From: Paracoccaceae bacterium
GTDB lineage: Bacteria > Pseudomonadota > Alphaproteobacteria > Rhodobacterales > Rhodobacteraceae
Assembly: GCA_023260935.1 (NCBI GenBank)
Contig: JALQTL010000125.1
Location: forward strand, 1-28,045
Length of the DNA: 28,045 nucleotides
Direction of reading: 5' to 3'
In this document: piece after piece, positions 1-7,625 of the stretch
Numbering within the stretch: the stretch's first letter is position 1
How the letters are laid out: each line of letters begins with the position of its first letter
Translations under genes and position numbers: made by a program
Notes under the pieces: generated by a model
What the model was told of the DNA's origin: nothing
Seen by the model: only the letters and a program-made list of their open reading frames with translations
Database searches by the model: none

Positions 1-1
1 C

Positions 2-970
2 GTGCTGCGCGCGCAAGAGGTGATCAAATGGCGGATGCAGACCTATGCCGGCGCGGCCCTGGCAGAGGAGGTGGTGAAACCCGCCGTCGATATGTTCAAC
101 CGCATCGCCGCCGGCCAGATGGAGATCGAGCTTTTCACCGCAGATCAGCTTGTTCCCACGGGTGAGCTGTTTCAGGCGATGCAAGCGGGCACCATCGATT
201 GCGTCCAGTCCGATGACGATTCAATGGCCTCGCCCACCGAAGTGACGGTCTTTGGCGGCTATTTCCCGCTGGGCCTGCGCTATTCACTGGATGTGCCGGT
301 CCTGTTCAACAAATACGGGCTGAAGCAGATCTGGGAAGAAGAATACGCCAAGGTCGGGGTCAAGCATATCTCGGCCGGGTCGTGGGATCCTTGCCATTTC
401 TCGACCAAGGATCCGATCAACAGCCTTGCCGACCTTCAGGGCAAGCGCGTTTTCACCTTCCCCACCGCTGGGCGCTTCCTTTCCCAGTTCGGCGTGGTGC
501 CTGTCACCCTGCCGTGGGAAGATATCGAAGTGGCCGTCCAGACGGGCGAGCTGGATGGCATCGCATGGTCGGGCATCACCGAGGTCTATACGGTGGGCTG
601 GTCGAATGTGACCAACTACTTCCTGACCAACAACATTTCTGGCGCATGGATCGGCCATTTCTTCGCGAACATGGACCGCTGGAATGCCCTGCCGCCGCAC
701 CTTCAGGAACTGCTGGCCGTCTGTTTCGAGCAGTCGCACTACTATCGCCAGCACTGGTATTGGGGCGGTGAGGCCGATCTGCGCGTGAACGGCCCGAAGC
801 TGAAGCTGACAACGATCCCCGATGCGGAATGGGCACAGGTGGAAGCCGCCGCCGTTACCTTCTGGGACGAAATCGCCGCAGAGTCGGAAACGAAGGCCAA
901 GGTCGTCAGCATTATCAAGCAGTATAACGAACTGATGCAGAAGGCCGGTCGCCCCTATCGCTACGGCTGA
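2..970 (+). CDS. TRAP transporter substrate-binding protein, DctP family (5' partial)
   Basis: Periplasmic solute-binding component of a TRAP (tripartite ATP-independent periplasmic) transporter, which hands a small, usually carboxylate-bearing solute to the DctQM membrane parts. The 322 visible residues carry the family pattern: an early WRMQTYAG strand, LVPTGELFQAMQAGTID, then LADLQGKRVFTFPTAGRFL, where the Arg residues sit in the usual carboxylate-contacting region, and PWEDIEVAVQTGELDGIAW. Family members are about 360 residues with a signal peptide. Neither the signal peptide nor the first strand is present, so the gene starts left of the window, and the GTG at position 2 is not a credible start. 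It ends just before a strong terminator. The amine-catabolism genes that follow on the same strand suggest, but do not prove, that it imports their substrate. The ligand cannot be read from the sequence. Confidence 0.88.
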   Translation: MLRAQEVIKWRMQTYAGAALAEEVVKPAVDMFNRIAAGQMEIELFTADQLVPTGELFQAMQAGTIDCVQSDDDSMASPTEVTVFGGYFPLGLRYSLDVPVLFNKYGLKQIWEEEYAKVGVKHISAGSWDPCHFSTKDPINSLADLQGKRVFTFPTAGRFLSQFGVVPVTLPWEDIEVAVQTGELDGIAWSGITEVYTVGWSNVTNYFLTNNISGAWIGHFFANMDRWNALPPHLQELLAVCFEQSHYYRQHWYWGGEADLRVNGPKLKLTTIPDAEWAQVEAAAVTFWDEIAAESETKAKVVSIIKQYNELMQKAGRPYRYG

Positions 971-1004
971 TCCTTCCCGGCGGGGCAACCCGCACACAGC
1001 CTTG

Positions 1005-1030
1005 GGGCGCCCGGTTGCGGGCGCCCTTTT
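1005..1030 (+). terminator. Rho-independent terminator after the TRAP gene
   Basis: A perfect 8-bp stem of GGGCGCCC on both arms (1005-1012 and 1019-1026) closes a GGTTGC loop and is followed directly by TTTT (1027-1030). It lies 35 bp after the stop of the TRAP binding protein and 43 bp before the next start. It probably ends the transporter transcript, so the catabolic genes likely have their own promoter or depend on read-through. Confidence 0.85.
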
Positions 1031-1072
1031 CCGAAAATATGATCAAATAAAGACTCACCGACGGGGGAACGC

Positions 1073-2440
1073 ATGCCGGGCAATCTGACGATGGACGCAC
1101 TGAAGGGCCTTGTTGAAAAGGGCGAGGTCGACACCGTTCTGGTGGCGGCGATCGACATGCAGGGGCGCCTGATGGGCAAGCGTTTTCACGCCGCCTTCTT
1201 TCTGAATGGCGGATACAAGGAAACCCACTGCTGCAACTATCTGCTGGCCGTCGACATGGAAATGACGACAGTGCCGGGCTACAAATCCGCCGGCTGGGAA
1301 CAGGGCTACGGCGATTACATGATGAAGCCCGACCTTGCCACCATGCGCGTGCTGCCCTGGCTGCCGGGCACGGTTCTGGTGCTGGCAGATCTGATGGATC
1401 ACGCCGGCAAGGCCGAGATTGCGATCAGCCCCCGCGCCATTCTGAAACGTCAGGTCGCCCGCGCCCGCGCCATGGGGTTCGAGCCGATGATGGCGACCGA
1501 ATTGGAATTCTACATCTTCGAAAACAGCTACGAAGCCCTGCGCGACAACGGGACCGAGGGCCTGAAGCCGATCTCCGGCTATAACGAGGATTACCACATC
1601 TTCCAGACCACAAAGGAAGAAAGCCTGATGCGCGATGTGCGCAACGGGCTGTATGGCGCGGGCATTCCGGTGGAAAACACCAAGGGCGAGGCCGACGCCG
1701 GCCAGCACGAGGTGAACTACCGCTACTCTGACGCGCTGGATACCGCAGACAATCACATCGTTGTAAAGCAGGCGGTGAAGGACATCGCCCACGCCCGGGG
1801 CAAATCTGTCACCTTCATGGCCAAGTATGATCACCGCAAGGCCGGTTCATCGTCGCATGTGCATCAAAGCCTGTGGACAAAGGACGGCAAGCCCGCCTTT
1901 TACGACCATGACGATCCGCATGGCATGTCGGAAACGATGAAGCACTTCCTTGCCGGGCAACTGGCCCATGCGCAGGAAATCACCGCCTTTCTTGCGCCTT
2001 ACGTCAACAGCTACAAGCGGTTCTGCATCGGCATGTTCGCCCCCACCAAGGCAGTGTGGAGCGCGGATAACCGCACCGCCGGTTTCCGCGTCTGCGGCGA
2101 GCATACAAAGGCCGTGCGGGTGGAATGCCGCATTCCGGGCAGCGACGTGAACCCCTATCTTGCTTGCGCGGCGCTTCTGGCCGCCGGTCTTGCCGGGATC
2201 GAGGAAAAGATGCCGCTGGAACCGGAAATGAAGGGTGACATGTATTCCGCCAAGGGCATTCGGGAAATTCCGCACAATCTGCGTGATGCCGCGGCACTTC
2301 TGAACGGCTCGGCCATGCTGCGGGCGGCCTTTGGCAGCGATGTGGTGGATCACTACCATCACGCCGCGCAATGGGAGATCACCGAGACAGACCGGGTGGT
2401 GACAGATTTTGAACGCCAGCGACTGCTGGAACGCGCATAG
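1073..2440 (+). CDS. Glutamine synthetase-family gamma-glutamylamide ligase (PuuA/IpuC-like)
   Basis: ATP-dependent ligase of the glutamine synthetase fold, 455 residues. In its non-GlnA relatives (PuuA for putrescine, IpuC for isopropylamine, Streptomyces GlnA4 for ethanolamine) it joins glutamate to an amine instead of ammonia. Catalytic landmarks are in order: E143-L-E145, the GQHE block at 210-213 for metal and glutamate, HVHQS at 262-266, NSYKR at 312-316 and R349-V-E351-C-R353. It lacks the C-terminal adenylylation loop of GlnA and ends in VTDFERQRL like PuuA-type proteins. The start has a GGGGGAA ribosome site 5 bp upstream. It heads a tight + strand run with an aldehyde dehydrogenase, an iron alcohol dehydrogenase and an amino-acid oxidase-like flavoprotein, so I infer catabolic amine activation. 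The amine itself is unknown. No amidohydrolase (PuuD type) is visible to remove the glutamyl group. Confidence 0.85.
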   Translation: MPGNLTMDALKGLVEKGEVDTVLVAAIDMQGRLMGKRFHAAFFLNGGYKETHCCNYLLAVDMEMTTVPGYKSAGWEQGYGDYMMKPDLATMRVLPWLPGTVLVLADLMDHAGKAEIAISPRAILKRQVARARAMGFEPMMATELEFYIFENSYEALRDNGTEGLKPISGYNEDYHIFQTTKEESLMRDVRNGLYGAGIPVENTKGEADAGQHEVNYRYSDALDTADNHIVVKQAVKDIAHARGKSVTFMAKYDHRKAGSSSHVHQSLWTKDGKPAFYDHDDPHGMSETMKHFLAGQLAHAQEITAFLAPYVNSYKRFCIGMFAPTKAVWSADNRTAGFRVCGEHTKAVRVECRIPGSDVNPYLACAALLAAGLAGIEEKMPLEPEMKGDMYSAKGIREIPHNLRDAAALLNGSAMLRAAFGSDVVDHYHHAAQWEITETDRVVTDFERQRLLERA

Positions 2441-2469
2441 GTCAGGCTTGCGCCCGACCAATGGAACAT

Positions 2470-2487
2470 GCCGGGGTGTCCCCCGGC
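2470..2487 (+). other. GC-rich hairpin between the ligase and aldehyde dehydrogenase genes
   Basis: A perfect 7-bp stem, GCCGGGG (2470-2476) with CCCCGGC (2481-2487), closes a TGTC loop. There is no T tract, and it sits 15 bp before the next start and just ahead of its ribosome site. A transcript-stabilising or attenuating role is possible but not shown. Confidence 0.45.
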
Positions 2488-2502
2488 CCGAAAGGTGAAA
2501 CG

Positions 2503-3882
2503 ATGAAACCGATCCAACTGATTTCCCCGGTCGATGGCCGGGTCTATGCCGAACGGATGCCCCTGACCCCGGAAGCGGCCAAGGCCGCCGCGGCCCGTGC
2601 GCGGGCGGCGCAAAAGGCATGGGCCGCGCGGCCGCTGGAAGAACGTATCGCGCTTGTGAAGGCAGGAGTCGCCCGCCTGAACGAGATGAAGGACGTGGTG
2701 GTTGAAGAACTGGCCTGGCAGATGGGCCGCCCCACCCGCTTTGGTGGCGAATATGGCGGTGTGAATGCGCGTACCGACTATATGGCCGACATCGCAACCG
2801 AAGCCTTGGCCCCAAAGGTCATCGAGGATTCCAATGCCTTCCGCCGCTATCTGGCGCGCGAACCGGTGGGTGTGGTGTTCATCATCGCCCCGTGGAACTA
2901 TCCCTATCTGACAACGATCAACACGCTGGTTCCGGCACTGATCGCCGGGAATACCGTCATCTTGAAACACGCCAGCCAGACCCTTCTTGTGGGCGAACGG
3001 ATGGCCGAAGCCTTCCACGCCGCAGGTGTGCCGGAAGACGTGTTCCAGAACGTCGTGCTGGATCATGAAACCACCGAAAGCCTGATCAAGGCGCGGGCCT
3101 TCAACTTCATCAACTTCACCGGATCGGTGGCAGGCGGCGCGGCGATTGAACGTGCGGCGGCAGGCACCTTTACCGGCCTTGGCCTTGAACTGGGCGGCAA
3201 GGATCCCGGCTATGTTCGCGCCGATGCCAACCTTGATGCGGCCGTGGATACGCTGATGGATGGTGCGCTTTTCAATGCCGGCCAGTGCTGCTGCGGGATC
3301 GAGCGGATCTATGTGCATGAATCGCTCTACGATGCCTTCGTGGAAAAGGCCGCTGCTTGGGCGCGGGGCCTGAAGCTGGGCAACCCCTTCGATGCTGAAA
3401 CCACCCTTGGCCCGATGGCGCACAAGCGTTTCGCCGCCGTGGTGCGCGCCCAGATCGCAGAAGCCGTGGCCGCCGGTGCGAAGCCGTTGATCGACCCGAA
3501 GGATTTTCCCGCCGATGACGGCGGCGCCTATCTGGCGCCGCAGGTTCTGGTGAACGTCAGCCATTCCATGCGGGTGATGATGGAGGAATCCTTCGGCCCC
3601 GTGGTCGGGATCATGAAGGTCAAGGATGACGAAGAAGCCATCGCGCTGATGAACGACAGCCCCTATGGGCTGACCGCCAGCATCTGGACCGAAGACTACG
3701 ACACGGCCGCCGCCATCGGCGCGCGGATCGAAACCGGCACCATCTTCATGAACCGCGCCGATTACCTTGACCCCGCCCTGTGCTGGACAGGCTGCAAGGA
3801 TACGGGTCGCGGGAATTCGCTGTCCTACCTCGGGTTCCATTCGGTCACCCGGCCGAAATCCTATCACCTCAAGAAAGTCTGA
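2503..3882 (+). CDS. NAD(P)-dependent aldehyde dehydrogenase
   Basis: Aldehyde dehydrogenase superfamily enzyme, 459 residues, oxidising an aldehyde to the acid in the cytoplasm. Visible family signatures are APWNYP with the oxyanion Asn N132, the cofactor Lys in VILKHASQT (K155), FTGSVAGG (205-212), the general base E229 in LELGGKDPG, and the nucleophile in GQCCCG (C263 by alignment with the usual GQxC; two more Cys flank it). EESFGPVVG follows near the C-terminus. I start at ATG 2503, where AAAGGTG lies just upstream; an in-frame ATG at 2461 has no ribosome site and would place the intergenic hairpin inside the gene. In the inferred pathway it would oxidise the aldehyde made by the next gene's alcohol dehydrogenase, or a gamma-glutamyl aminoaldehyde as PuuC does. 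Substrate preference cannot be read from sequence. Confidence 0.92.
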   Translation: MKPIQLISPVDGRVYAERMPLTPEAAKAAAARARAAQKAWAARPLEERIALVKAGVARLNEMKDVVVEELAWQMGRPTRFGGEYGGVNARTDYMADIATEALAPKVIEDSNAFRRYLAREPVGVVFIIAPWNYPYLTTINTLVPALIAGNTVILKHASQTLLVGERMAEAFHAAGVPEDVFQNVVLDHETTESLIKARAFNFINFTGSVAGGAAIERAAAGTFTGLGLELGGKDPGYVRADANLDAAVDTLMDGALFNAGQCCCGIERIYVHESLYDAFVEKAAAWARGLKLGNPFDAETTLGPMAHKRFAAVVRAQIAEAVAAGAKPLIDPKDFPADDGGAYLAPQVLVNVSHSMRVMMEESFGPVVGIMKVKDDEEAIALMNDSPYGLTASIWTEDYDTAAAIGARIETGTIFMNRADYLDPALCWTGCKDTGRGNSLSYLGFHSVTRPKSYHLKKV

Positions 3883-3887
3883 CGCCC

Positions 3888-5057
3888 ATGGCCACCCCAT
3901 CCCACAATGTTCCCAACCGGAACTGGTCTTACCCCACCGCCATCAAGTTCGGTGTGGGGCGCATTGCCGAACTGGCCGATCACTGCAAGGCCAGCGGTAT
4001 TTCCCGGCCCCTGCTGGTGACCGACAAGGCGCTTGCCGGCCTGCCGATCACGGCCGCAGCCCTGGACGTGCTGGAAGCCGCAGGCCTTGGCCGGGCGCTT
4101 TTTTCCGAGGTGGACCCAAACCCGAACGAAGGCAACATGGCCGCGGGCATAGCCGTCTATACCGCAGGCGGCCATGACGGCGTGATCTGCTTTGGCGGCG
4201 GGTCGGCCCTTGATCTGGGCAAGATGATCGCCCTGATGGCGCATCAGCGCAAAGACCTGAGCGTCTGGGATCTGGAGGATATCGACGACTGGTATACCCG
4301 CGCCGATGCCGCGAAGATCGCCCCGATCATCGCCGTTCCCACCACCGCCGGAACCGGCAGCGAAGTGGGCCGTGCCGGCGTTCTGACCAACAGCGTCACC
4401 CACAAGAAGAAGATCATCTTCCATCCCAAACTGATGCCCGTGGTCACCATCTGCGACCCGGCCCTGACAGTGGGCATGCCGAAGTTCATTACCGCCGGCA
4501 CCGGGATGGATGCGCTCGCCCACTGCCTTGAGGCCTATTGCAGCCCCTTCTACCACCCGATGAGCCAGGGCATCGCGCTGGAAGGCATGCGACTGGTGTT
4601 TGAAAACCTGCCGAAGGTCTATGCCAACCCCAATGACCTTGACGCCCGCGCCCATATGATGAGCGCGGCCGCCATGGGGGCCGTAGCCTTCCAGAAAGGT
4701 CTGGGCGCGATCCATTCGCTGAGCCACCCTATCGGGGCAGTCTACAACACCCACCATGGCACCACGAATGCGGTGGTCATGCCGATGGTTCTGGAATTCA
4801 ACCGCTCTGCCATCGAGGACCGGATCAAGGCGGCTGCCGCCTATCTTGGCTTCGACGGTGGCTTTGCCGGCTTCCACGACCAGATCATGGAACTGCGCGC
4901 GCTGCTCGCGATTCCGGAAAATCTGTCGGCCATGGGGGTGCAGTTCGCCGATCTGGACATGCTGACAGACATGGCGCTGGAAGACCCGTCTTGCGGCGGC
5001 AACCCGATTGTCATGACGCGCGAAAACACCCGCGCGCTGTTTGACGCCTGCATGTAA
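3888..5057 (+). CDS. Iron-containing alcohol dehydrogenase
   Basis: Group III (iron-activated) NAD(P)-dependent alcohol dehydrogenase, 389 residues. The nucleotide-binding GGGSALDLGK is at 103-112 and PTTAGTGSE at 151-159. The metal ligands of the family (D196, H200, H263, H277 in E. coli FucO) correspond to D208, H212, H276 and H290 here with identical spacings, so the active site looks intact. The ATG lies 5 bp after the aldehyde dehydrogenase stop, so the two genes are almost certainly co-transcribed. An alcohol dehydrogenase next to an aldehyde dehydrogenase and a gamma-glutamyl ligase fits stepwise oxidation of an amino alcohol such as ethanolamine, as described for the Streptomyces GlnA4 route. 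A general 1-alkanol or 4-hydroxybutyrate dehydrogenase is also possible. Confidence 0.92.
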   Translation: MATPSHNVPNRNWSYPTAIKFGVGRIAELADHCKASGISRPLLVTDKALAGLPITAAALDVLEAAGLGRALFSEVDPNPNEGNMAAGIAVYTAGGHDGVICFGGGSALDLGKMIALMAHQRKDLSVWDLEDIDDWYTRADAAKIAPIIAVPTTAGTGSEVGRAGVLTNSVTHKKKIIFHPKLMPVVTICDPALTVGMPKFITAGTGMDALAHCLEAYCSPFYHPMSQGIALEGMRLVFENLPKVYANPNDLDARAHMMSAAAMGAVAFQKGLGAIHSLSHPIGAVYNTHHGTTNAVVMPMVLEFNRSAIEDRIKAAAAYLGFDGGFAGFHDQIMELRALLAIPENLSAMGVQFADLDMLTDMALEDPSCGGNPIVMTRENTRALFDACM

Positions 5058-5060
5058 ACG

Positions 5061-6299
5061 ATGCGGGCCCACCACACCGAGGTTGCCGTCATCGGGGCCG
5101 GGGTGGTGGGCCTTGCCATCGCGGAACGGCTGGTGGCCGAAGGCCGCGACGTAACGCTGATAGACCCGAACCCACCCGGTTCGGGCGCAAGCTTTGGCAA
5201 TGCCGGAACGATCGCCGATTACGCCACGCTGCCCGTCGGCACGCCCGATGTGCTGCGCAACCTGCCCTCGCTGCTGTTCGACCGCAACTCGCCCCTGTCG
5301 ATCCGCCGGGCAGCCCTGCCCAGCCTGGCGCCCTGGCTGATCCGATTTGCCCTCCAGTCGTTGCCCGGCAATGCGCGCCGGAATGCTGCTGCCATCGCAG
5401 CACTTCTGGCCGATGCCTGCCCCCTGTGGGAAGGACTTGCCGCCCGCATTGGCGGCTCGGACATCCTGCAAAGGCGCGGCTGCCTCTACCTTTACGAAAG
5501 CTCCGCCGCCTTCCGTGCGGCCAATGCCGATATGGCGCAGCGCCGAAAGCTGGGCATCACTGTCGATCTGCTCGGCCCCGATGAGGTCGGCCAGCTTGAA
5601 CCCGGCCTGCCACGGGTGGAAGGAGGGGCCGCCTTTTTCCCCAACGCCGTCTTCATGGCCGATCCGGGCCAGATGGTGCAGCATCTGGCCCGCGCCGTCA
5701 CCGTGTCCCTGCTGCCCCACCGTGTCACCGGGCTTGCCCGCAAGGCCGGCGGGGTGGACCTGTGGGGCGACGGATTCCATCTGCACGCCCGCCGCGTCGT
5801 GCTTGCGGCCGGCGCCCATTCGCGCGATCTGGCCCGTCAGGCCGGCGACCGCATCCCGCTGGAAACCGAGCGCGGCTATCATGTCGAATGGGACATGCCC
5901 GCCCCCCGCCTGACACGCCCCACCTGCCCCACGACCCGCGGCTTTTATCTCTGCCCCATGTCCGGGCGATTGCGGGTGGCGGGCACGGTGGAACTTGGCG
6001 GGCTGACCGCCCCCCCGTCGCCCCACCGCATCGCCCGGCTGGTCAAGGGCGCGCGGGCCATCTTTCCCGATCTGCCTGCCCCCGACCGCAACTGGATGGG
6101 CTTTCGCCCCAGCCTGCCCGACAGCCTGCCGGTGATCGGGCCTTCACGGGGCGGGGATGAGGTGATCTTCGCCTTTGGCCATGGCCATATCGGGCTGACC
6201 CTCGCCCCCGTGACCGCCCGCCTCGTCGCCGACCTGATCGCCCGCCGCCCCCCGGAACGCGACATCGCCGCCCTGGACCCCGGCCGTTTCGGGCTTTGA
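5061..6299 (+). CDS. FAD-dependent amine/amino-acid oxidoreductase (DAO/DadA family)
   Basis: Flavoprotein of the D-amino-acid oxidase fold, 412 residues, 3 bp after the preceding stop and so in the same operon. An FAD-binding Rossmann motif GAGVVG is at 12-17, followed by an acidic end to the second strand (LIDP). The C-terminal half has GFRPSLPDSLPVIGPS and FAFGHGHIGLTLAP, the DadA/glycine-oxidase hallmark that closes over FAD. Family members oxidise D-amino acids, glycine, sarcosine or gamma-glutamyl amines to imines. Here it could oxidise the pathway's released amino acid, or a gamma-glutamylamine as PuuB does. No membrane anchor or signal peptide is visible. The last third is unusually proline- and cytosine-rich in third positions, but the frame is intact. 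Confidence 0.85.
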   Translation: MRAHHTEVAVIGAGVVGLAIAERLVAEGRDVTLIDPNPPGSGASFGNAGTIADYATLPVGTPDVLRNLPSLLFDRNSPLSIRRAALPSLAPWLIRFALQSLPGNARRNAAAIAALLADACPLWEGLAARIGGSDILQRRGCLYLYESSAAFRAANADMAQRRKLGITVDLLGPDEVGQLEPGLPRVEGGAAFFPNAVFMADPGQMVQHLARAVTVSLLPHRVTGLARKAGGVDLWGDGFHLHARRVVLAAGAHSRDLARQAGDRIPLETERGYHVEWDMPAPRLTRPTCPTTRGFYLCPMSGRLRVAGTVELGGLTAPPSPHRIARLVKGARAIFPDLPAPDRNWMGFRPSLPDSLPVIGPSRGGDEVIFAFGHGHIGLTLAPVTARLVADLIARRPPERDIAALDPGRFGL

Positions 6300-6347
6300 T
6301 CCGCTTGCCTGCCGAGATAGTCAGACCGAAACGAAGGGGTACAGATC

Positions 6348-7352
6348 ATGCAAGGCAAGGTTCTGATCACTGGCGCGGCGGGGTTCATCGGCTTCCATCT
6401 GGCGCGGCGCATGCTGGCCGAAGGATGGCAGGTCACCGGCCTTGACGGCATGACCGCCTACTACGACCCGAAACTGAAAGAGGCCCGGCTGAGTATCCTT
6501 CAAACCGACCGCGGGTTCCAGTTCGAACAGGCCATGATTGAAGAGGAAGGCCGGCTGACCGCCCTTGCCGCCCGCCTGCGCCCCGATGTCATCATCCACC
6601 TCGCCGCACAGGCCGGGGTGCGCTATTCAATCGAAGCACCACGCAGCTATGTGCAGTCGAACCTGATCGGCACACATGAGGTGCTGGAGGCCGCCCGCGC
6701 CTATCCGCCCCGACACCTGATGATGGCTTCGACCAGTTCGGCCTACGGCGCCAATACCGAAATGCCTTATGCCGAAACGCACAAGGCCACCCATCCGATG
6801 AGCTTTTACGCGGCCACGAAGATCGCGAACGAAGCCATGGGCCATTCCTATGCCCATCTTTTCGGCCTCCCCGTCACGATGTTCCGCTTCTTCACCGTCT
6901 ACGGTCCCTGGGGACGGCCAGACATGGCGCTCTTCAAGTTCACAAAGGCCATCCTGAACGGAGAGCCGATCGACGTCTACAACCACGGCGACATGAAGCG
7001 CGACTTCACCTATGTGGATGACCTTATCGAAGGCATCCTGCGCCTGACCGGCACCCCCCCGGGAGAAACCCCCGTGGGCCAGATGGACAGCCTTTCGCCC
7101 GTCGCTCCCTTCCGGGTTGTGAACATCGGCAATGGCGCCCCCGTACCGCTGACAGATTTCATCGCCGCCATCGAAACCGCGACTGGACGCCCGGCCCTGC
7201 GCAACCTCCTGCCGATGCAGCCGGGAGACGTTCCCGCGACCTGGGCCGATGCCCGGTTGATCGAGGCGCTGGTGGGGCGGCTACCCCATACCGATATCCA
7301 GACCGGCGTTACCCGCTTCGTAGACTGGTACCGCGGCTGGAACGGAAGCTGA
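6348..7352 (+). CDS. UDP-glucuronate 4-epimerase-like NAD-dependent epimerase
   Basis: Extended short-chain dehydrogenase of the nucleotide-sugar epimerase type, 334 residues. It has the NAD motif GAAGFIG (9-15), the substrate-side ASTSSAYG (127-134), the catalytic Y154xxxK158, and RFFTVYGPWGRPDMALFKF, which is characteristic of UDP-glucuronate/galacturonate epimerases (LpsL/WbpP group). It would supply UDP-galacturonate for lipopolysaccharide or capsule. An AAGGGG ribosome site precedes the ATG. The 48-bp gap and unrelated function suggest it is not part of the upstream catabolic operon. No glycosyltransferase or other surface-sugar gene is nearby in the window. Confidence 0.85.
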   Translation: MQGKVLITGAAGFIGFHLARRMLAEGWQVTGLDGMTAYYDPKLKEARLSILQTDRGFQFEQAMIEEEGRLTALAARLRPDVIIHLAAQAGVRYSIEAPRSYVQSNLIGTHEVLEAARAYPPRHLMMASTSSAYGANTEMPYAETHKATHPMSFYAATKIANEAMGHSYAHLFGLPVTMFRFFTVYGPWGRPDMALFKFTKAILNGEPIDVYNHGDMKRDFTYVDDLIEGILRLTGTPPGETPVGQMDSLSPVAPFRVVNIGNGAPVPLTDFIAAIETATGRPALRNLLPMQPGDVPATWADARLIEALVGRLPHTDIQTGVTRFVDWYRGWNGS

Positions 7353-7381
7353 GAGGCGCGGCAGAGCCGCATTCCCCTTGC

Positions 7382-7573
7382 CTCGTCGTCGCCTTCGGCT
7401 TCTCCTCGATATGAAGGGGGCGCTGCCCCCTACGGATTTTGGCAAGGCAAAATCCTGACCCCCGGAGTATTTTCGAAAGGTGCATGTGCAAAAGCCAACG
7501 GCCTTGTGATTGCACCTTTTCCAAATACTCCCGCCGGAGGCGCGCCCGAGGCGGAGCCGAAGGCGACAACGAG
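7382..7573. repeat. Nested inverted-repeat element (cruciform-like intergenic repeat)
   Basis: Two pairs of arms are nested: outer arms 7382-7408 and 7547-7573 (24 of 27 positions complementary) and inner arms 7464-7484 and 7511-7531 (18 of 21). Between the left arms are two further perfect hairpins, GGGGGC/GCCCCC (7416-7430) and GGATTTT/AAAATCC (7434-7455). The 'ccccggagtattt' core resembles a repeat I know to be common between genes in Rhodobacteraceae. The element fills most of the 273-bp gap between two convergent genes, and I see no gene in it. Its function is unknown; it could be a bidirectional transcript end, an RNA stability element or a decayed mobile miniature repeat. Confidence 0.75.
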
Positions 7574-7575
7574 AC

Positions 7576-7609
7576 AAAAGGCTTGCATGTTTTCCGCAGG
7601 AAAACATGC
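7576..7609 (-). terminator. Hairpin, probable terminator of the reductase gene
   Basis: A perfect 11-bp stem GCATGTTTTCC/GGAAAACATGC (7585-7595 and 7599-7609) has a 3-nt loop. Read on the - strand it comes 16 bp after the stop of the reductase gene and is followed by AAGCCTTTT. The T tract is short and displaced, so termination efficiency is uncertain. Confidence 0.55.
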
Positions 7610-7625
7610 GCAATCCGTCTCCTCT

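Noticed and set aside
2359..3900. Long - strand frame opposite the aldehyde dehydrogenase
   Set aside because: Shadow of a gene with clear family motifs; no recognisable domain or ribosome site.
3864..6026. Very long open frame on the - strand (720 codons)
   Set aside because: It is antisense to the iron alcohol dehydrogenase and flavoprotein genes, both with intact catalytic motifs; its translation is His/Gly/Gln-rich low-complexity with no domain. High G+C makes such antisense frames common.
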